In this document: piece after piece, positions 34,023 through 42,848 of the stretch | Position numbering within the stretch: position 1 is the first letter of the stretch | Layout: every line of letters starts with the position of its first letter | Source: Acidobacteriota bacterium | GTDB lineage: Bacteria > Acidobacteriota > Blastocatellia > Pyrinomonadales > Pyrinomonadaceae | Assembly (NCBI GenBank): GCA_020199995.1 | Contig: JAIVJM010000202.1 | Span: 1 to 54,574 of the forward strand | DNA: 54,574 nt | Direction: 5' to 3' | Notes under the pieces: model-generated | The model's database searches: none | What the model was told of the DNA's origin: nothing | The model's input: the letters and a program-made list of their open reading frames with translations, nothing else | Made by a program: the position numbers and the translations under genes

Positions 34023-34645
34023 TCCCGGCGCGGCTTAGTCCGCCGGGCCCTCGCCCTCGCCCTCGCCCTCGCTTTCATGGGCTTCGCCTTCACGGCACTA
34101 CTCGCAGGAATCTTCGTCGCCTTCAGTTCGCCGGGGACGACTCCCCCCGGCGCTCTCTCTTCGACGCGCGGGTTAGGCGAGGCGATGACGTGCTGCTCCT
34201 GCATCGCAGCGCCTGCGTTAGTGATGGTCGAAGCCTCGGGGGCGTCCGCCGGCTCGGTCGCGCCGCCCGCCGACGTCCACGCGCTCCAGCCGCCGATGAG
34301 GGCGCGCGCCTTGAAGCCTTTTTCGTTGAGTATCTGCGCCGCACGGGCGCTGGTGTGTTCGCTCGGTCAAGCGCAGTAGGTGACGATCTCGCGGTCGCGC
34401 GGCAGCTCCTTGAGTCGCGCCTCAAGGTCGCCGAGCGGGACGTGCTTCGCGCCTTTGATCTTCGTCCCGATCTGCCCGCGCACATCGAGGATGAGGACGG
34501 GCTTGCCGCCTTCGACGAGCGCCTTGAACTCGTCGAGCGTGATGCGGTCGGCGGGCTGCTTCTCCTGCGCGCCGCCGCCACCACGGGCCGTCAATCCTCC
34601 GAGCAGCAGCGCGGCCAACAGACTGAGAAAGATTCTTCGCTTCAT
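34019..34645 (-). CDS. Exported rhodanese-like protein with in-frame TGA (candidate selenoprotein)
   Basis: Read from the ATG at 34645: a signal peptide (about 1-24, RRIFLSLLAALLLGGL), then a rhodanese domain (ITLDEFKALVEGGKPVLILD, IKGAKHVPLGDLEARLKEL) up to the active-site loop IVTYCA (Cys91). The next codon, 93, is TGA (34367-34369). Past it, in the same frame, come PSEHTSARAAQILNEKGF and ALIGGWSAW, the conserved second half of a rhodanese of the YCACPxE type, in which this position is normally Cys. The frame ends at a TAA (34019-34021) shared with the VWA gene. Total 208 residues; the tail is low complexity, ending in an Arg-Ala run. A stop would remove half of the fold. Either the TGA encodes selenocysteine or it is a mutation or base error. 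No selA/B/C is in the window. Confidence 0.6.
34336..34350 (-). promoter_or_regulatory. Candidate bacterial SECIS-like hairpin
   Basis: On the coding strand, GCGCC/GGCGC form a perfect five-base-pair stem with loop CGTGC. The stem starts 16 bases after the TGA codon and the loop about 21 bases after it, with G second in the loop. This fits the broad spacing and loop-G rules described for bacterial SECIS elements. Short GC hairpins are common in this DNA, so it is only suggestive. Confidence 0.3.
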
Positions 34646-34695
34646 TAATACGCTCCGTTCCGGGGAAAGAAATTCTGAGGGGGGAGTGGAAAAGA

Positions 34696-35639
34696 TTATA
34701 CCTCAAAGGGGCGCGCGAGCGCGTCGCGCGCCGCGAGCACCGTGCGGGCGGCCTCTTCCGGAGTCTCCGCGAGCGCCGTGAGGTGTCCCATCTTGCGCCC
34801 CGCGCGCGCCTCGGTCTTGCCGTAGAGGTGGAGTTTGACGCCGGGGAAGGCGCAGGCCTCGCGCCAACGGGGCTCGCCCCCCATCCACAAGTCGCCGAGC
34901 AGGTTCGCCATTGCGGCGGGGCGCAAATGTTCGGTCGAGCCGAGCGGGAGGCCACACACAGAGAGGGGGCGGGCGCGACCGAGAGGTCGAGGATGTGCCG
35001 GAGGTGCGTGTTCTCGATGACGTCGTAGTGCCCGAACTCGCCTCCGTGCCCGCGCGCGGCGACGACCGAGACCTCGCGCTCGAAGTCCACAAAGGCTTCG
35101 AGCACGGCCTCGCGCTCGCCCAGAGCCTCGACCGCCGCGTTCACATCGTCCGTTGATGCGAGCTTCATCTGCCCCTTGCCGTCGTAGCCGAACCCGGCTG
35201 TCTTGAGCACCGCCGGGAGACCGAGTTCCTCGACCGCCGCGCGCAACGCGTCAGCCGAAGTGACGTGACGAAAGGGCGCGAGGGGGAAGCCGCCTCCGGC
35301 GAGAAAAGTTTTTTCGCGCAAGCGGTGCTGCGTCGTGTGGAGCACCGTGCCGCTCGGACGGACGGGCGCGAACTGCGACGCGGCCTCGACGCACTCGGCG
35401 GGGACGTTCTCGAACTCGAAGGTCACGACCCGGACGCCGCGCGCGAACTCGCGCACCGCTTCGAGGTCGTCGTAAGGCTTTTCATATTCGCGGTCGGCGA
35501 CCTGACCCGTGGGCGTGTCGGAGTCGGGCGAGAAGGTGTGGACGCGGTAGCCCATGCGGCGCGCGGCGATGGCGAACATGCGACCGAGCTGGCCGCCGCC
35601 GAGCACGCCGATGGCGGCTCCGGGGAGGACCGGGTTCAT
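34696..35639 (-). pseudogene. purK: PurK, N5-carboxyaminoimidazole ribonucleotide synthase, with internal deletion
   Basis: PurK makes N5-CAIR from AIR, bicarbonate and ATP. The first ~220 residues are intact: IGVLGGGQLGRMFAIAA, VVTFEFENVPAE, PAVLKTAGFGYDGKGQ and FEREVSVVAARG, ending at RHILDLSVAPA. Near 34965-34975 the frame changes. The C-terminus (VCGLPLGSTEHLRPAAMANL, KMGHLTAL, ALARPFEV) is in another frame, ending at 34696. The missing part should hold the ATP-grasp ELFV...NELAPRPHNSGH block, without which the enzyme cannot bind Mg-ATP. Loss of such a core gene would block purine synthesis, so an assembly deletion is more likely than a true pseudogene. Its ATG overlaps the purE stop (ATGA). 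Confidence 0.88.
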
Positions 35640-36232
35640 TTGGGAAGCCGCGCCCCGCGGACTTTCTCGGTCTGCTCGCGCCTGAAGCGCCGGAGGCTTT
35701 CTCTAAGTTCGGGCCGCGTGTTGGCGAGGATGGCGACGGCGAGGAGCGCGGCGTTCGTGGCTCCAGCCGGCCCGATGGCGAGCGTGCCGACGGGGACTCC
35801 GGCAGGCATCTGCACGATGGAGAGGAGCGAGTCTACGCCGCGCAAGACGCGACTCTCGACGGGGACGCCGAGGACGGGCACGGTAGTCTGCGCCGCGACC
35901 ATGCCGGGCAGGTGGGCCGCGCCGCCAGCGCCCGCGATGACGACTTCGAGGCCGCGCTCTTCAGCCGACGCCGCGAACTCCGCCATCCACTGCGGCGTGC
36001 GGTGCGCCGACACCACGAGGCATTCGTGCGCCACGTCGAAGCTCTCAAGCGTCTCCGCAGCGCGCCGCATCGTCTCCCAGTCCGACGCGCTGCCCATGAT
36101 GACGGCGACGAGGGGGGAGGATGAGGCCGTAGGGATGAGGGATGGAGCGGAGCTTCGCTCAGTGCGCGTGGAACTCTGACCGGTGCGCTTCCGTGTGCTT
36201 TCAGTCTGCTTTGCCCGCCCGCCCTTTTTCAT
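35636..36232 (-). CDS. purE: PurE, N5-carboxyaminoimidazole ribonucleotide mutase
   Basis: PurE converts N5-CAIR to CAIR. The core is complete: [23 protein letters not shown] (catalytic His), [17 protein letters not shown], and [20 protein letters not shown]. The open frame from the ATG at 36232 gives 198 residues, about 40 more than usual. The extra N-terminus ([16 protein letters not shown] through [12 protein letters not shown]) is translated from a palindromic element (36113-36255). No ATG, GTG or TTG lies just before PLVAVIMGS, so either the element supplies the start (GGGATGAGAG upstream of the ATG) or the ATG of MGSASDWE is used. purK follows with a four-base overlap. Confidence 0.93.
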   Translation of the reverse strand: MKKGGRAKQTESTRKRTGQSSTRTERSSAPSLIPTASSSPLVAVIMGSASDWETMRRAAETLESFDVAHECLVVSAHRTPQWMAEFAASAEERGLEVVIAGAGGAAHLPGMVAAQTTVPVLGVPVESRVLRGVDSLLSIVQMPAGVPVGTLAIGPAGATNAALLAVAILANTRPELRESLRRFRREQTEKVRGARLPK

Positions 36233-36255
36233 CTCTCATCCCTCATCCTTCATTT
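36113..36255. repeat. Heptad-word palindrome, GGATGAG type, spanning the purE start
   Basis: Left arm 36113-36147 (GGAGGATGAGGCCGTAGG, GATGAGGGATGGAG); right arm about 36228-36255 (CATCTCTCATCCCTCATCC, TTCATTT). The loop, about 80 bases, is longer than in other copies. On the minus strand, the words GGATGAG/AGATGAA carry the SD and ATG of purE and the other arm encodes [10 protein letters not shown]. Confidence 0.7.
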
Positions 36256-36343
36256 CAAAGCCGTGAATCGTGAATCGTAAATCGTGATAAGAAAGAACAG
36301 GTTTCTCTATTGACGATTGACGATTCACGATTGACGGCTTTTA
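36255..36343. repeat. Heptad-word palindrome, GTGAATC/GTAAATC type
   Basis: Left arm 36257-36290 (AAAGCC, GTGAATC, GTGAATC, GTAAATC, GTGATAAG); right arm about 36309-36342 (ATTGACGATTGACG, ATTCACGATTGACGG, CTTTT). The loop has GAAAGAACAGGTTTCTC. It lies directly beside the purE-start element, giving a tandem pair, and ends at the stop of the DinB gene. Confidence 0.87.
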
Positions 36344-36883
36344 TTTAGTTGTCAGGTACCTCGTGCGGAGGACGTTGACGTGGTGCGCCTCGTGACCGGC
36401 GAGGATGTGTGCGAGGGCACGCACGCTGACCTCGGCGTCGTTGGCGGTGCCGCGCCGCAGCCATGCTTCGTCGTCGAGGTGTCGCAGCAGCGAAAGAGTA
36501 GCGCGGCGGACGTAGTCGAACTCGGCTGAGAGGTCGCCGAGTCGGCGCGCGCCGAAGTTGGCGCCGCGCATGTATTCGTCCTGATTCATGCCGGGCAGGT
36601 TCGCCCGGTCGCCGCGCGCGATGCACAAGGCGCGGCAAGAGAAGATGCGCTCGGCGTCCGCCATGTGCCCGACGACCTCCTTGAGGCTCCACTTGCCGGG
36701 CTCGTAGCGGAAATCTTCACGCGCGGCGGGGACGCTGTGCAGCAGCGCGAGCGTCTCTTCGAGCTGGCGGCTGAGAGTCCCGACGACATCGCCTTCGGGC
36801 ACGAGCGAGACATAAGTTTCGTAGTAGGTCGCATACTCGTCCCTCTCGGGGCGCGCAGCGGCGGCGGGGGCGTTGGCTGTCAT
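36341..36883 (-). CDS. DinB superfamily protein
   Basis: A 180-residue DinB/YfiT-like four-helix-bundle protein with putative metal site: His in VVGHMADAER and the pair in AGHEAHHVNVLR. Other family marks are YEPGKWSLKEVVGHM and NFGARRLGDLSAEF. DinB proteins are a large group of thiol S-transferase-like or unassigned enzymes; some use bacillithiol, glutathione or mycothiol. The SD AAGGAGAG precedes the ATG at 36883. The stop abuts the palindromic element at 36255-36343. It lies between icd and purE on the same strand, with no obvious pathway link. Confidence 0.88.
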   Translation of the reverse strand: MTANAPAAAARPERDEYATYYETYVSLVPEGDVVGTLSRQLEETLALLHSVPAAREDFRYEPGKWSLKEVVGHMADAERIFSCRALCIARGDRANLPGMNQDEYMRGANFGARRLGDLSAEFDYVRRATLSLLRHLDDEAWLRRGTANDAEVSVRALAHILAGHEAHHVNVLRTRYLTTK

Positions 36884-36898
36884 CCGGTCACTCTCCTT

Positions 36899-36990
36899 AA
36901 GATGCGAAAGGTGCGGAAAAGGGGAAGTGAGTCAAAGGAGATGCCTTAACCTCTTCCCCTTTTAACCATTTCCCCTCGACCCCTTTTTCT
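36899..36990. repeat. Palindromic element, AAAGGGG-word type, diverged
   Basis: Left arm about 36903-36934 (GCGAAAGGTGCGGAAAAGG, GGAAGTGAG); right arm about 36950-36989 (CTCTTCCCCTTTTAACC, ATTTCCCCTCGACCCC, TTTTT). It fills the gap between icd and the DinB gene. The 7-base word structure is weaker than in other copies. Confidence 0.6.
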
Positions 36991-38443
36991 ATTCCTGCGC
37001 GTGCGAGTAGCCGGCCTGACCGTCGAAGTCGCAGAGGTTCTCGGTCTTGATGAAGTCGAAGCCGGCTTCGGCGACGCGCGCGAGGAGCTGCGCGATCTGC
37101 GCGTGGCGGACTGCGCCGCCTTTCGCCTCCGAGACGAAGCGGCAGCGCCAGTGGTCGGAGCAGAAGGTTTCAGTGTGGCCGTCCGGCCAGACCTTGACGC
37201 CGCGGTTGCTGATGGCCGAAAGCCGGAGCCCGTCGCCATTCAACTTCGACACCGCCGCGCCGAGCTGGTCGGGGGAGCCTTCAGTCCAGTCGAGGTAGAC
37301 GTCTACGCCGACCGTCTCTTTCTTCTCGGCGGCGTCGTTCGTCTTCGCCGCGGAGACGGACGACTCGCTTCCGCCTTTGCCCGCGCGGTAAGAGACGGCC
37401 TTCAAAGTCTCGGGCTTTTGGCCGACGCGCGAGATGACCGCCTCGGCGAACTCGCGCGTCCCCATCTTCTCGCGGCTCACGCCCTCTTTGTAGATGTCGT
37501 AGGTGTGGATGCCCTCTTCGAGAGTGGTCAGCCACGCGTTGTGCGCGCGCTCGGCGACCTCAGTTTGACCGATGTGGACGAGCATCAACACGCCGCCGAG
37601 GAAGAGGCCCGAGGGGTTCGCGAGGTTCTGCCCCGCGCGCCGTGGGGCGCTGCCGTGGATGGCCTCGAACATGGCGATTGAGTCGCCGATGTTGGCCGAC
37701 CCGGCGAGTCCGACCGACCCGGCGATCTGCGCGGCCACGTCCGAGAGCACGTCGCCGTAGAGGTTCGGGAGCACTACCACGTCGAAGTTCTCCGGCGTGT
37801 CGGCGAGTTTGGCCGCGCCGATGTCAACGATCCAGTGCTCGTTCTCGATGTCCGGATATTCGGGCGCGATCTCCTCAAAAATCTTGTGGAAGAGTCCGTC
37901 CGTAATCTTCATGATGTTGTCTTTGGTGAAGCACGTCACCTTCCGTCGGTTGTTGCGCCGCGCGTATTCAAAAGCGTAGCGGACGATCTTCTCAGTGCCG
38001 GGCCGCGAGATGAGCTTGAGGCACTGCGTGACCTGCCCCGTCTGCCGGTACTCGATGCCGCCGTAGACGTCCTCCTCGTTCTCGCGCACGATGACGACAT
38101 CCATCACCGGGTGCTTCGTCTCGACGAACGGATGATAAGAGACGCACGGGCGCACGTTGGCGTAGAGGCCGAACGTCTTCCGCACGGTCACGTTGAGGCT
38201 CTTGTAGCCCCCGCCCTGCGGCGTCGTGATCGGCGCTTTCAGGAAAACTTTAGTGCGCCTCAGAGACTCGAACGCGCGCGGCTCGATCCCCGCCGGGTTG
38301 CCCGCCAGATAAACCTTCTCGCCGATCTCGATGGTGTCAATCTCCAGCTCCGCGCCCGCCGCTTCGAGTATGCGCAGCGTCGCGTCCATGATCTCCGGCC
38401 CGATGCCGTCGCCGTGCGCGACCGTGATGGGTGTCTTAGCCAT
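36989..38443 (-). CDS. icd: Isocitrate dehydrogenase (NADP-type, long form)
   Basis: A 484-residue isocitrate/isopropylmalate dehydrogenase family enzyme of the TCA cycle that oxidises isocitrate to 2-oxoglutarate. The catalytic core is complete: AHGDGIGPEIMDATL, VRENEEDVYGGIEY (Arg and Tyr of the active site), NLYGDVLSDVAAQIAGSVGL and EAIHGSAPRRAGQNLANPSG. A C-terminal ~130-residue extension (from VGVDVYLDWTEGSPDQ) is the extra domain of the long IDH clade found in Rickettsia, Thermus and Acidobacteriota. An Ala/Lys-rich linker (SAAKTNDAAEKKE) joins the two. Cofactor choice (NADP) is assumed from the clade. GGAAAGG lies upstream of the ATG, with long spacing. Confidence 0.94.
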   Translation of the reverse strand: MAKTPITVAHGDGIGPEIMDATLRILEAAGAELEIDTIEIGEKVYLAGNPAGIEPRAFESLRRTKVFLKAPITTPQGGGYKSLNVTVRKTFGLYANVRPCVSYHPFVETKHPVMDVVIVRENEEDVYGGIEYRQTGQVTQCLKLISRPGTEKIVRYAFEYARRNNRRKVTCFTKDNIMKITDGLFHKIFEEIAPEYPDIENEHWIVDIGAAKLADTPENFDVVVLPNLYGDVLSDVAAQIAGSVGLAGSANIGDSIAMFEAIHGSAPRRAGQNLANPSGLFLGGVLMLVHIGQTEVAERAHNAWLTTLEEGIHTYDIYKEGVSREKMGTREFAEAVISRVGQKPETLKAVSYRAGKGGSESSVSAAKTNDAAEKKETVGVDVYLDWTEGSPDQLGAAVSKLNGDGLRLSAISNRGVKVWPDGHTETFCSDHWRCRFVSEAKGGAVRHAQIAQLLARVAEAGFDFIKTENLCDFDGQAGYSHAQE

Positions 38444-38674
38444 GATGACAGGTATGCCTTTCCCGTTCTTTTAAGTGTGCCGGAAGACCCGCCGGAGCCT
38501 CGCGCGCCGCGCGCCCCTTCGGAAGCCGCGAACAATCTTCCCATGAGAGAACTGGAGATATAACATTGCCCGGTTGGAATTGACAATCCGCGCGACTCAA
38601 ATGAGATGGTCGCCCGTACCCAACCCGCGCTCGCGCTCAGTCATTCGAGATTCGCCCTTTAATTTACAAACGTC

Positions 38675-41600
38675 TCAGCCGACCGAGCGCACGGTGACGC
38701 GTTGGCCTAAGACTTCGCCCTCCCAGAGCGTGCGCGCCTTTGACTCGTGGCGGAGGTGCTTCCAGAGCGCGCCGCGCTCGTACTCGTCGAGGTCTGAGGG
38801 GATGAGGTCGAAGACGGCGCGCGAGGCGATGACGACGAGCTTGCGGCGGGGCCGCGAGACGGCGACGGTAAGGCGGCGCGGCTCCAAAAGGAAGCCGCTC
38901 TCGCCCTCGGCGAACTCGCGGTCGGAGACGGTCGCGGAGACGACGATGAGGTCGCGCTCGCCGCCCTGAAAACGCTCGACCGTGTCCACGCAGCCGGCCA
39001 GTTCGGGGAGGCGCGCGGCCAGCAGAGCCTTCTGCGCGCGGTGCGGGACGACGATGCCGACGCCCTTTCGCGCGTCGAGGTTCAAAGCTTCCGCCGCCTT
39101 GCGGACGAGCGCCTCGACGAGCGCGGCCTCGAACTCATTCGACTGCTGCGAGCCCGACTCGTCGTGCTCGACGACGACGAGCGCGTGCTCGGGGGCGAGC
39201 GCCGCGCGCAGCCAGCCGTCGGCAATCTCGCCGCAGTCCGCGAGGCGTGTCCGGTTCGTCGAATGAAAGTTGATGCCGTCCTTCGCGTAGACGTGCCGGC
39301 GGAGGAAGTCGGCTATCTCCTCGGGGATGCGGAACGACTCGTCGAGCGCGGCGCGCGCGAAGCCCAGCTCCTGTAAATACTCGAAGACGGAGAGGAAGAC
39401 GCGCGCGCGCTTGAGGTCGCGGCGCGCTTCGGCGTCCCACGCGTGCGCGAGGATGGGCGGCATCTGGCGGTGGTCGCCGACCGCGATAAACTGCCCGTCC
39501 TCGCGCAGAAACGCGGCGGCGGTCAAAGCCTCGGCCAAGCCCATCTGCGAAGCCTCGTCAACGACCACGAGGTCGAAGTGCTCGCCCGTCCAGTCTACCT
39601 TTCGCCCCTTTGAAGCGCCCAGCTTGACCAGACGGTAGAGCCCGCCCGGCGTCCCGCCGACGACGAGCAGCGGCTCGGAGAGCAGCATCTCCCACTGCTC
39701 CGCGGCCCTCAAATCTTCACCGCCATCAGGCAGCACGCGCTCGACACCTTCGGGCACCGCCTCGCCCGCGTCGTTGCACACCTTCGCGAGCTTCAAACGC
39801 GCGAGCGGCGCAAGAAGCGGCGGAAGCCCGACCGAACTAAACGCAGAAGTCAGAACGCGGAACGATGAACTTGAAGACGAAGACTTTTGCCTTTCGTTCA
39901 TCGTTCCGCGTTCTGACTTCTGACTTCTCTCCGCGCCCTCCCTCACGGTCGGGCTTGCGCATAGCTCGCTCAGACGCTTCGCCACCGATTCGAGCGCGAC
40001 GTTGACGGCGGCGTGCGTCTTGGCGAGCACCGCAACGCGAAAGGGGCGCGCGGGCGTGGCCTGTGCCGCGGCGCGTGAGAGGATGGCGAGCCCGAGCGTA
40101 TGGCTCTTGCCCGTGCCGGGCGGCCCCTGCACGACGAGCACGCGCTCCGTCAAGCGCCCGCCGACGATCTCCATCTGCGCCGCCGTCAGCCCGTGCGGCT
40201 GCTGCGACTGTGCCGCGAGGCGTGCGAACTCCTGCGCGTCGCGCTGTCGCTTCGGGCGCACGGCGCGCTGACGCTTTCCTTCTTCCGTGTCGCTCAGCCA
40301 GCGGTAGAGGTGATTCGAGTCGGCGTGGCGGCAGGCTTCGAGAAACTTGTCCGAGTTGAGGTCGTCGGCCATCTCGTCAACGGTGTAGAGCACGCCGGCG
40401 TCGGGCACGAAGAGCATGTGCGGATAGCGGAACGGGGAATTTTTGAAACTCATCGGCAGCAGGCGCAAATGCGCGCCCTCCGCTGTCAGCTCCTCGACGA
40501 GCGCGAGCCGCCCGCGGACGAGCCGCGACGCGGGGAGCGCGCGGCCTTCGGCGTCGGCGAGCGGGTTCAGGACCACCCAGTCGCCTGCGCGCAGGCGCAG
40601 CAGGCCCAGCTCCGTGACGTTCACCTCGCGCCCCTCCGCGTCGGCAAAGCGGAACCACGCGCGCTCGATTTTCTCTTCGTCCTTCTCATAACGCTCGCAG
40701 CGCAGCAGGGCGGTGCGCCCCGTCTCGGCGCGCTCGCGCGGACGGAGCCCCAGATGAAGGAGCCGCTCCTGAAACGCCGCGTGGTGTTCGAGGAGGAGGA
40801 AGTCTTCGAGCGAGCGGCGGAGCGGAACCTCCTCGGGCTCGACGCTCACGCGGTCGAGGCGCGAAAGGTCGAGCGGCTCTTTGAAGACACGTCGGTTCTT
40901 GTAGGCGAACGATTCTTCGACGTGCTGCATGGCGCGCGTCCGGCGCGCGGCGAAGGCACGAATCTGATGCGCGTCGACGCCGAGGAAGCCGCGCAGCTGC
41001 GCGCGCGCTTTCTCTTTCGAGCCGTCGGGTTCGCGCAAAAGCCCCCACGCGGCGTAGGCGTATTCGAGCGGAATTTCAGCGCCGAAGCGCGCCGCCGATT
41101 CGATTCGCACGAAGGGCGCGGGCACGTCTTCGCCCCCCTCTGCTTCATTCTTCTTCGCCCCGCCGCTCTCGAAGAGGCCCGTCTCAGCGTCGCGCCGGAA
41201 GGTGCGGCGGTTGTCGAAGACGCGCGCGCGAAAAGTCCGGCGGAAGTCCGTCTCGGCGTCCGACCACTCGAAGCCTAACTCGCGCGCGACCTCGTAGAGG
41301 TTCTGGCAGACGGGCGCGAGATTGAGACGCGAGCGCACCTCTTCGGCGAGCAGCGAGACCATCGGCTGCGAGAGCGCGGGGTGCGAGGTCAGAAGGTCGT
41401 AGAAGGCCGGGATGGCGCACAGCGCGTCGAAGTGGCGCGCGAGCGCATCGAGCAGAGCGCGCTCGCCGCGCGGCGCATAGGTGTAGACGTGGAGCGGCGC
41501 GTGTGTCGAGCCCGCGGCGCGCGCGATGGCGGGCAGAAGGTTCTGCACCCAGCGGACGAGCAGCGCGCGCTCACCCTCTTCGTCGGGCGGCGCGCCGGTC

Positions 41601-42790
41601 ATCTCGACGACTTCCGCCGCGCCCCCCGGCCCCTCGACACGCGCGGCGACGAGGTAGAGCTTGTCCTTGAGGTAATCGCGCTGCGCGTCAACGAAGACGC
41701 GCACGAGGTCGGGGTACTGCGCCGGGTCGGGCAGCGAGCCATAGTCGGAGCCGACGAAATAACGCCGCGCCTCGACGGTGCGGTCGAAACGTTTGAGGGC
41801 CGCGCGCGCGCGTTGCACCAGCACGGGCAGGCGGCTCGCGAGCGGCCAGCGAGCCGACGCGCGCCGCACAGCGCCCTCGCGCCCCGCCGCCGCGACCATC
41901 GCGCCGCCCGTCCCGTATTCCAGAAGCCCGGCCAGCTCACGCGCCGAAGCTACGCCGGCGGTGTCGAGAGCGCGCTTCTCCGCCGCCGCGAGATGCGGGA
42001 CGAGCGAGAGGTCTTCGCGCTCCGCCGTGTCCGCGAAGCAGAGCGCGTTGTACGGGCAGCCGTCGCACGCCGCGCGCAGGTGGTAGAGCGCGCGCCCCTC
42101 GCCCGCCGCAGCCGCCCGCGCCACGTCCGAGTCGGGCGCGGAGACTAAACGCTCGATCTCGTCCTCGTAGAGCGCGAGGTCGAAAGTCTCCCAACCGCCC
42201 TCTTCCGTGAGCACGCTGTCGCGCGCCGCGACCGCGCCGCCGAGCGCGTGCGCGCTCAAAGACGCCTCTCTCAAAGTCTCGCGGAGCAGCCGCACGTAGA
42301 AGGCGACCTGAAGGCGGTAGCCCACGGTCTCGCGCGCGCTCGCCTTGAAGTCTACGACCGTCGCCGAGACGCCGCCGCCGTCGCGCTCGCGCACGACTTC
42401 GACGAGGTCAGCGCGGCCCTCGCAGGCCCAGCCACCGATGCGCCCCCTCATGCTCGGCTGGTAATAGAACGCGCGTCCCTCGGGCTGCGCGCGCAGGGCG
42501 GCGATGAAGACCTCGGGCGTCGCGTTGCTCAGGTCGTTGACGGGCGCGCGCGCGCGCAGCTCTTCGACACGCGCGCGCTCAAACGCCTGACCTTCGCCCG
42601 AGAGCAGCGGCGACAGAGGCTCGACCTCCAGCCCATAGCGGGTGAGTAAGCTTTGCGCCTCCGAAGGGAAGACGGCGAAGCGCAGATGTCGCTCGCAGCG
42701 CCCGCGCGCGACATACTGCGCCAGTCTCTGCGCCGTGAGCGCGCGCTCAGTGCTGAAGGGCTCGGGCGTTTCTGGAGTGCGTTGAGACAT
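38675..42790 (-). CDS. Dna2-like Fe-S nuclease / superfamily 1 helicase fusion
   Basis: A 1,371-residue DNA repair-type protein. The N-terminal RecB-family nuclease has Asp128 (GRADLV), DFK (147-149), Gln161-x3-Tyr165, and the four Cys of an AddB/Cas4-type Fe-S cluster (Cys32, then C242-x2-C245-x5-C251). The middle part (~260-830) is unassigned. The C-terminal SF1 helicase of the UPF1/Dna2 type has Walker A GPPGTGKSHT (~886), DEAS (~1076), VGDHRQMPPI, LDESFRIPEEI, TVERFQGGERDLIVVS and LTVAVSRPRRKLVV. Between motifs I and II, residues ~955-983 are translated from a palindromic element (39842-39928, exactly 29 codons). It should process DNA ends or flaps; this is family inference. A zinc-ribbon protein gene is 58 bases upstream on the same strand. 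Confidence 0.9.
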   Translation of the reverse strand: MSQRTPETPEPFSTERALTAQRLAQYVARGRCERHLRFAVFPSEAQSLLTRYGLEVEPLSPLLSGEGQAFERARVEELRARAPVNDLSNATPEVFIAALRAQPEGRAFYYQPSMRGRIGGWACEGRADLVEVVRERDGGGVSATVVDFKASARETVGYRLQVAFYVRLLRETLREASLSAHALGGAVAARDSVLTEEGGWETFDLALYEDEIERLVSAPDSDVARAAAAGEGRALYHLRAACDGCPYNALCFADTAEREDLSLVPHLAAAEKRALDTAGVASARELAGLLEYGTGGAMVAAAGREGAVRRASARWPLASRLPVLVQRARAALKRFDRTVEARRYFVGSDYGSLPDPAQYPDLVRVFVDAQRDYLKDKLYLVAARVEGPGGAAEVVEMTGAPPDEEGERALLVRWVQNLLPAIARAAGSTHAPLHVYTYAPRGERALLDALARHFDALCAIPAFYDLLTSHPALSQPMVSLLAEEVRSRLNLAPVCQNLYEVARELGFEWSDAETDFRRTFRARVFDNRRTFRRDAETGLFESGGAKKNEAEGGEDVPAPFVRIESAARFGAEIPLEYAYAAWGLLREPDGSKEKARAQLRGFLGVDAHQIRAFAARRTRAMQHVEESFAYKNRRVFKEPLDLSRLDRVSVEPEEVPLRRSLEDFLLLEHHAAFQERLLHLGLRPRERAETGRTALLRCERYEKDEEKIERAWFRFADAEGREVNVTELGLLRLRAGDWVVLNPLADAEGRALPASRLVRGRLALVEELTAEGAHLRLLPMSFKNSPFRYPHMLFVPDAGVLYTVDEMADDLNSDKFLEACRHADSNHLYRWLSDTEEGKRQRAVRPKRQRDAQEFARLAAQSQQPHGLTAAQMEIVGGRLTERVLVVQGPPGTGKSHTLGLAILSRAAAQATPARPFRVAVLAKTHAAVNVALESVAKRLSELCASPTVREGAERSQKSERGTMNERQKSSSSSSSFRVLTSAFSSVGLPPLLAPLARLKLAKVCNDAGEAVPEGVERVLPDGGEDLRAAEQWEMLLSEPLLVVGGTPGGLYRLVKLGASKGRKVDWTGEHFDLVVVDEASQMGLAEALTAAAFLREDGQFIAVGDHRQMPPILAHAWDAEARRDLKRARVFLSVFEYLQELGFARAALDESFRIPEEIADFLRRHVYAKDGINFHSTNRTRLADCGEIADGWLRAALAPEHALVVVEHDESGSQQSNEFEAALVEALVRKAAEALNLDARKGVGIVVPHRAQKALLAARLPELAGCVDTVERFQGGERDLIVVSATVSDREFAEGESGFLLEPRRLTVAVSRPRRKLVVIASRAVFDLIPSDLDEYERGALWKHLRHESKARTLWEGEVLGQRVTVRSVG
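39842..39928. repeat. Heptad-word palindrome inside the helicase reading frame
   Basis: Left arm 39842-39871, right arm 39891-39928; on the coding strand the words are AGAAGTC, AGAAGTC, AGAACGC, GGAACGA, TGAACG. The loop on that strand has AAGTCTTCGTCTTC, close to the 3193 copy. It is 87 bases long, so the frame is kept. Here the arms have no stop in the coding frame, unlike most copies. The product segment is Ser-rich (QKSSSSSSSFRV). Confidence 0.85.
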
Positions 42791-42848
42791 ATGAGGGTCT
42801 CGGAGAGGCGTTTCGGTTCTTCGGGAAAATTTCGCTGGGCGATGCCGC

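Noticed and set aside
34023-34100. Arg-Ala dipeptide run at the rhodanese C-terminus as a functional nucleic-acid-binding tail
   Set aside because: It comes from a simple GGGCGA-type repeat near the gene end and is more likely a low-complexity extension; it was not counted as a domain.
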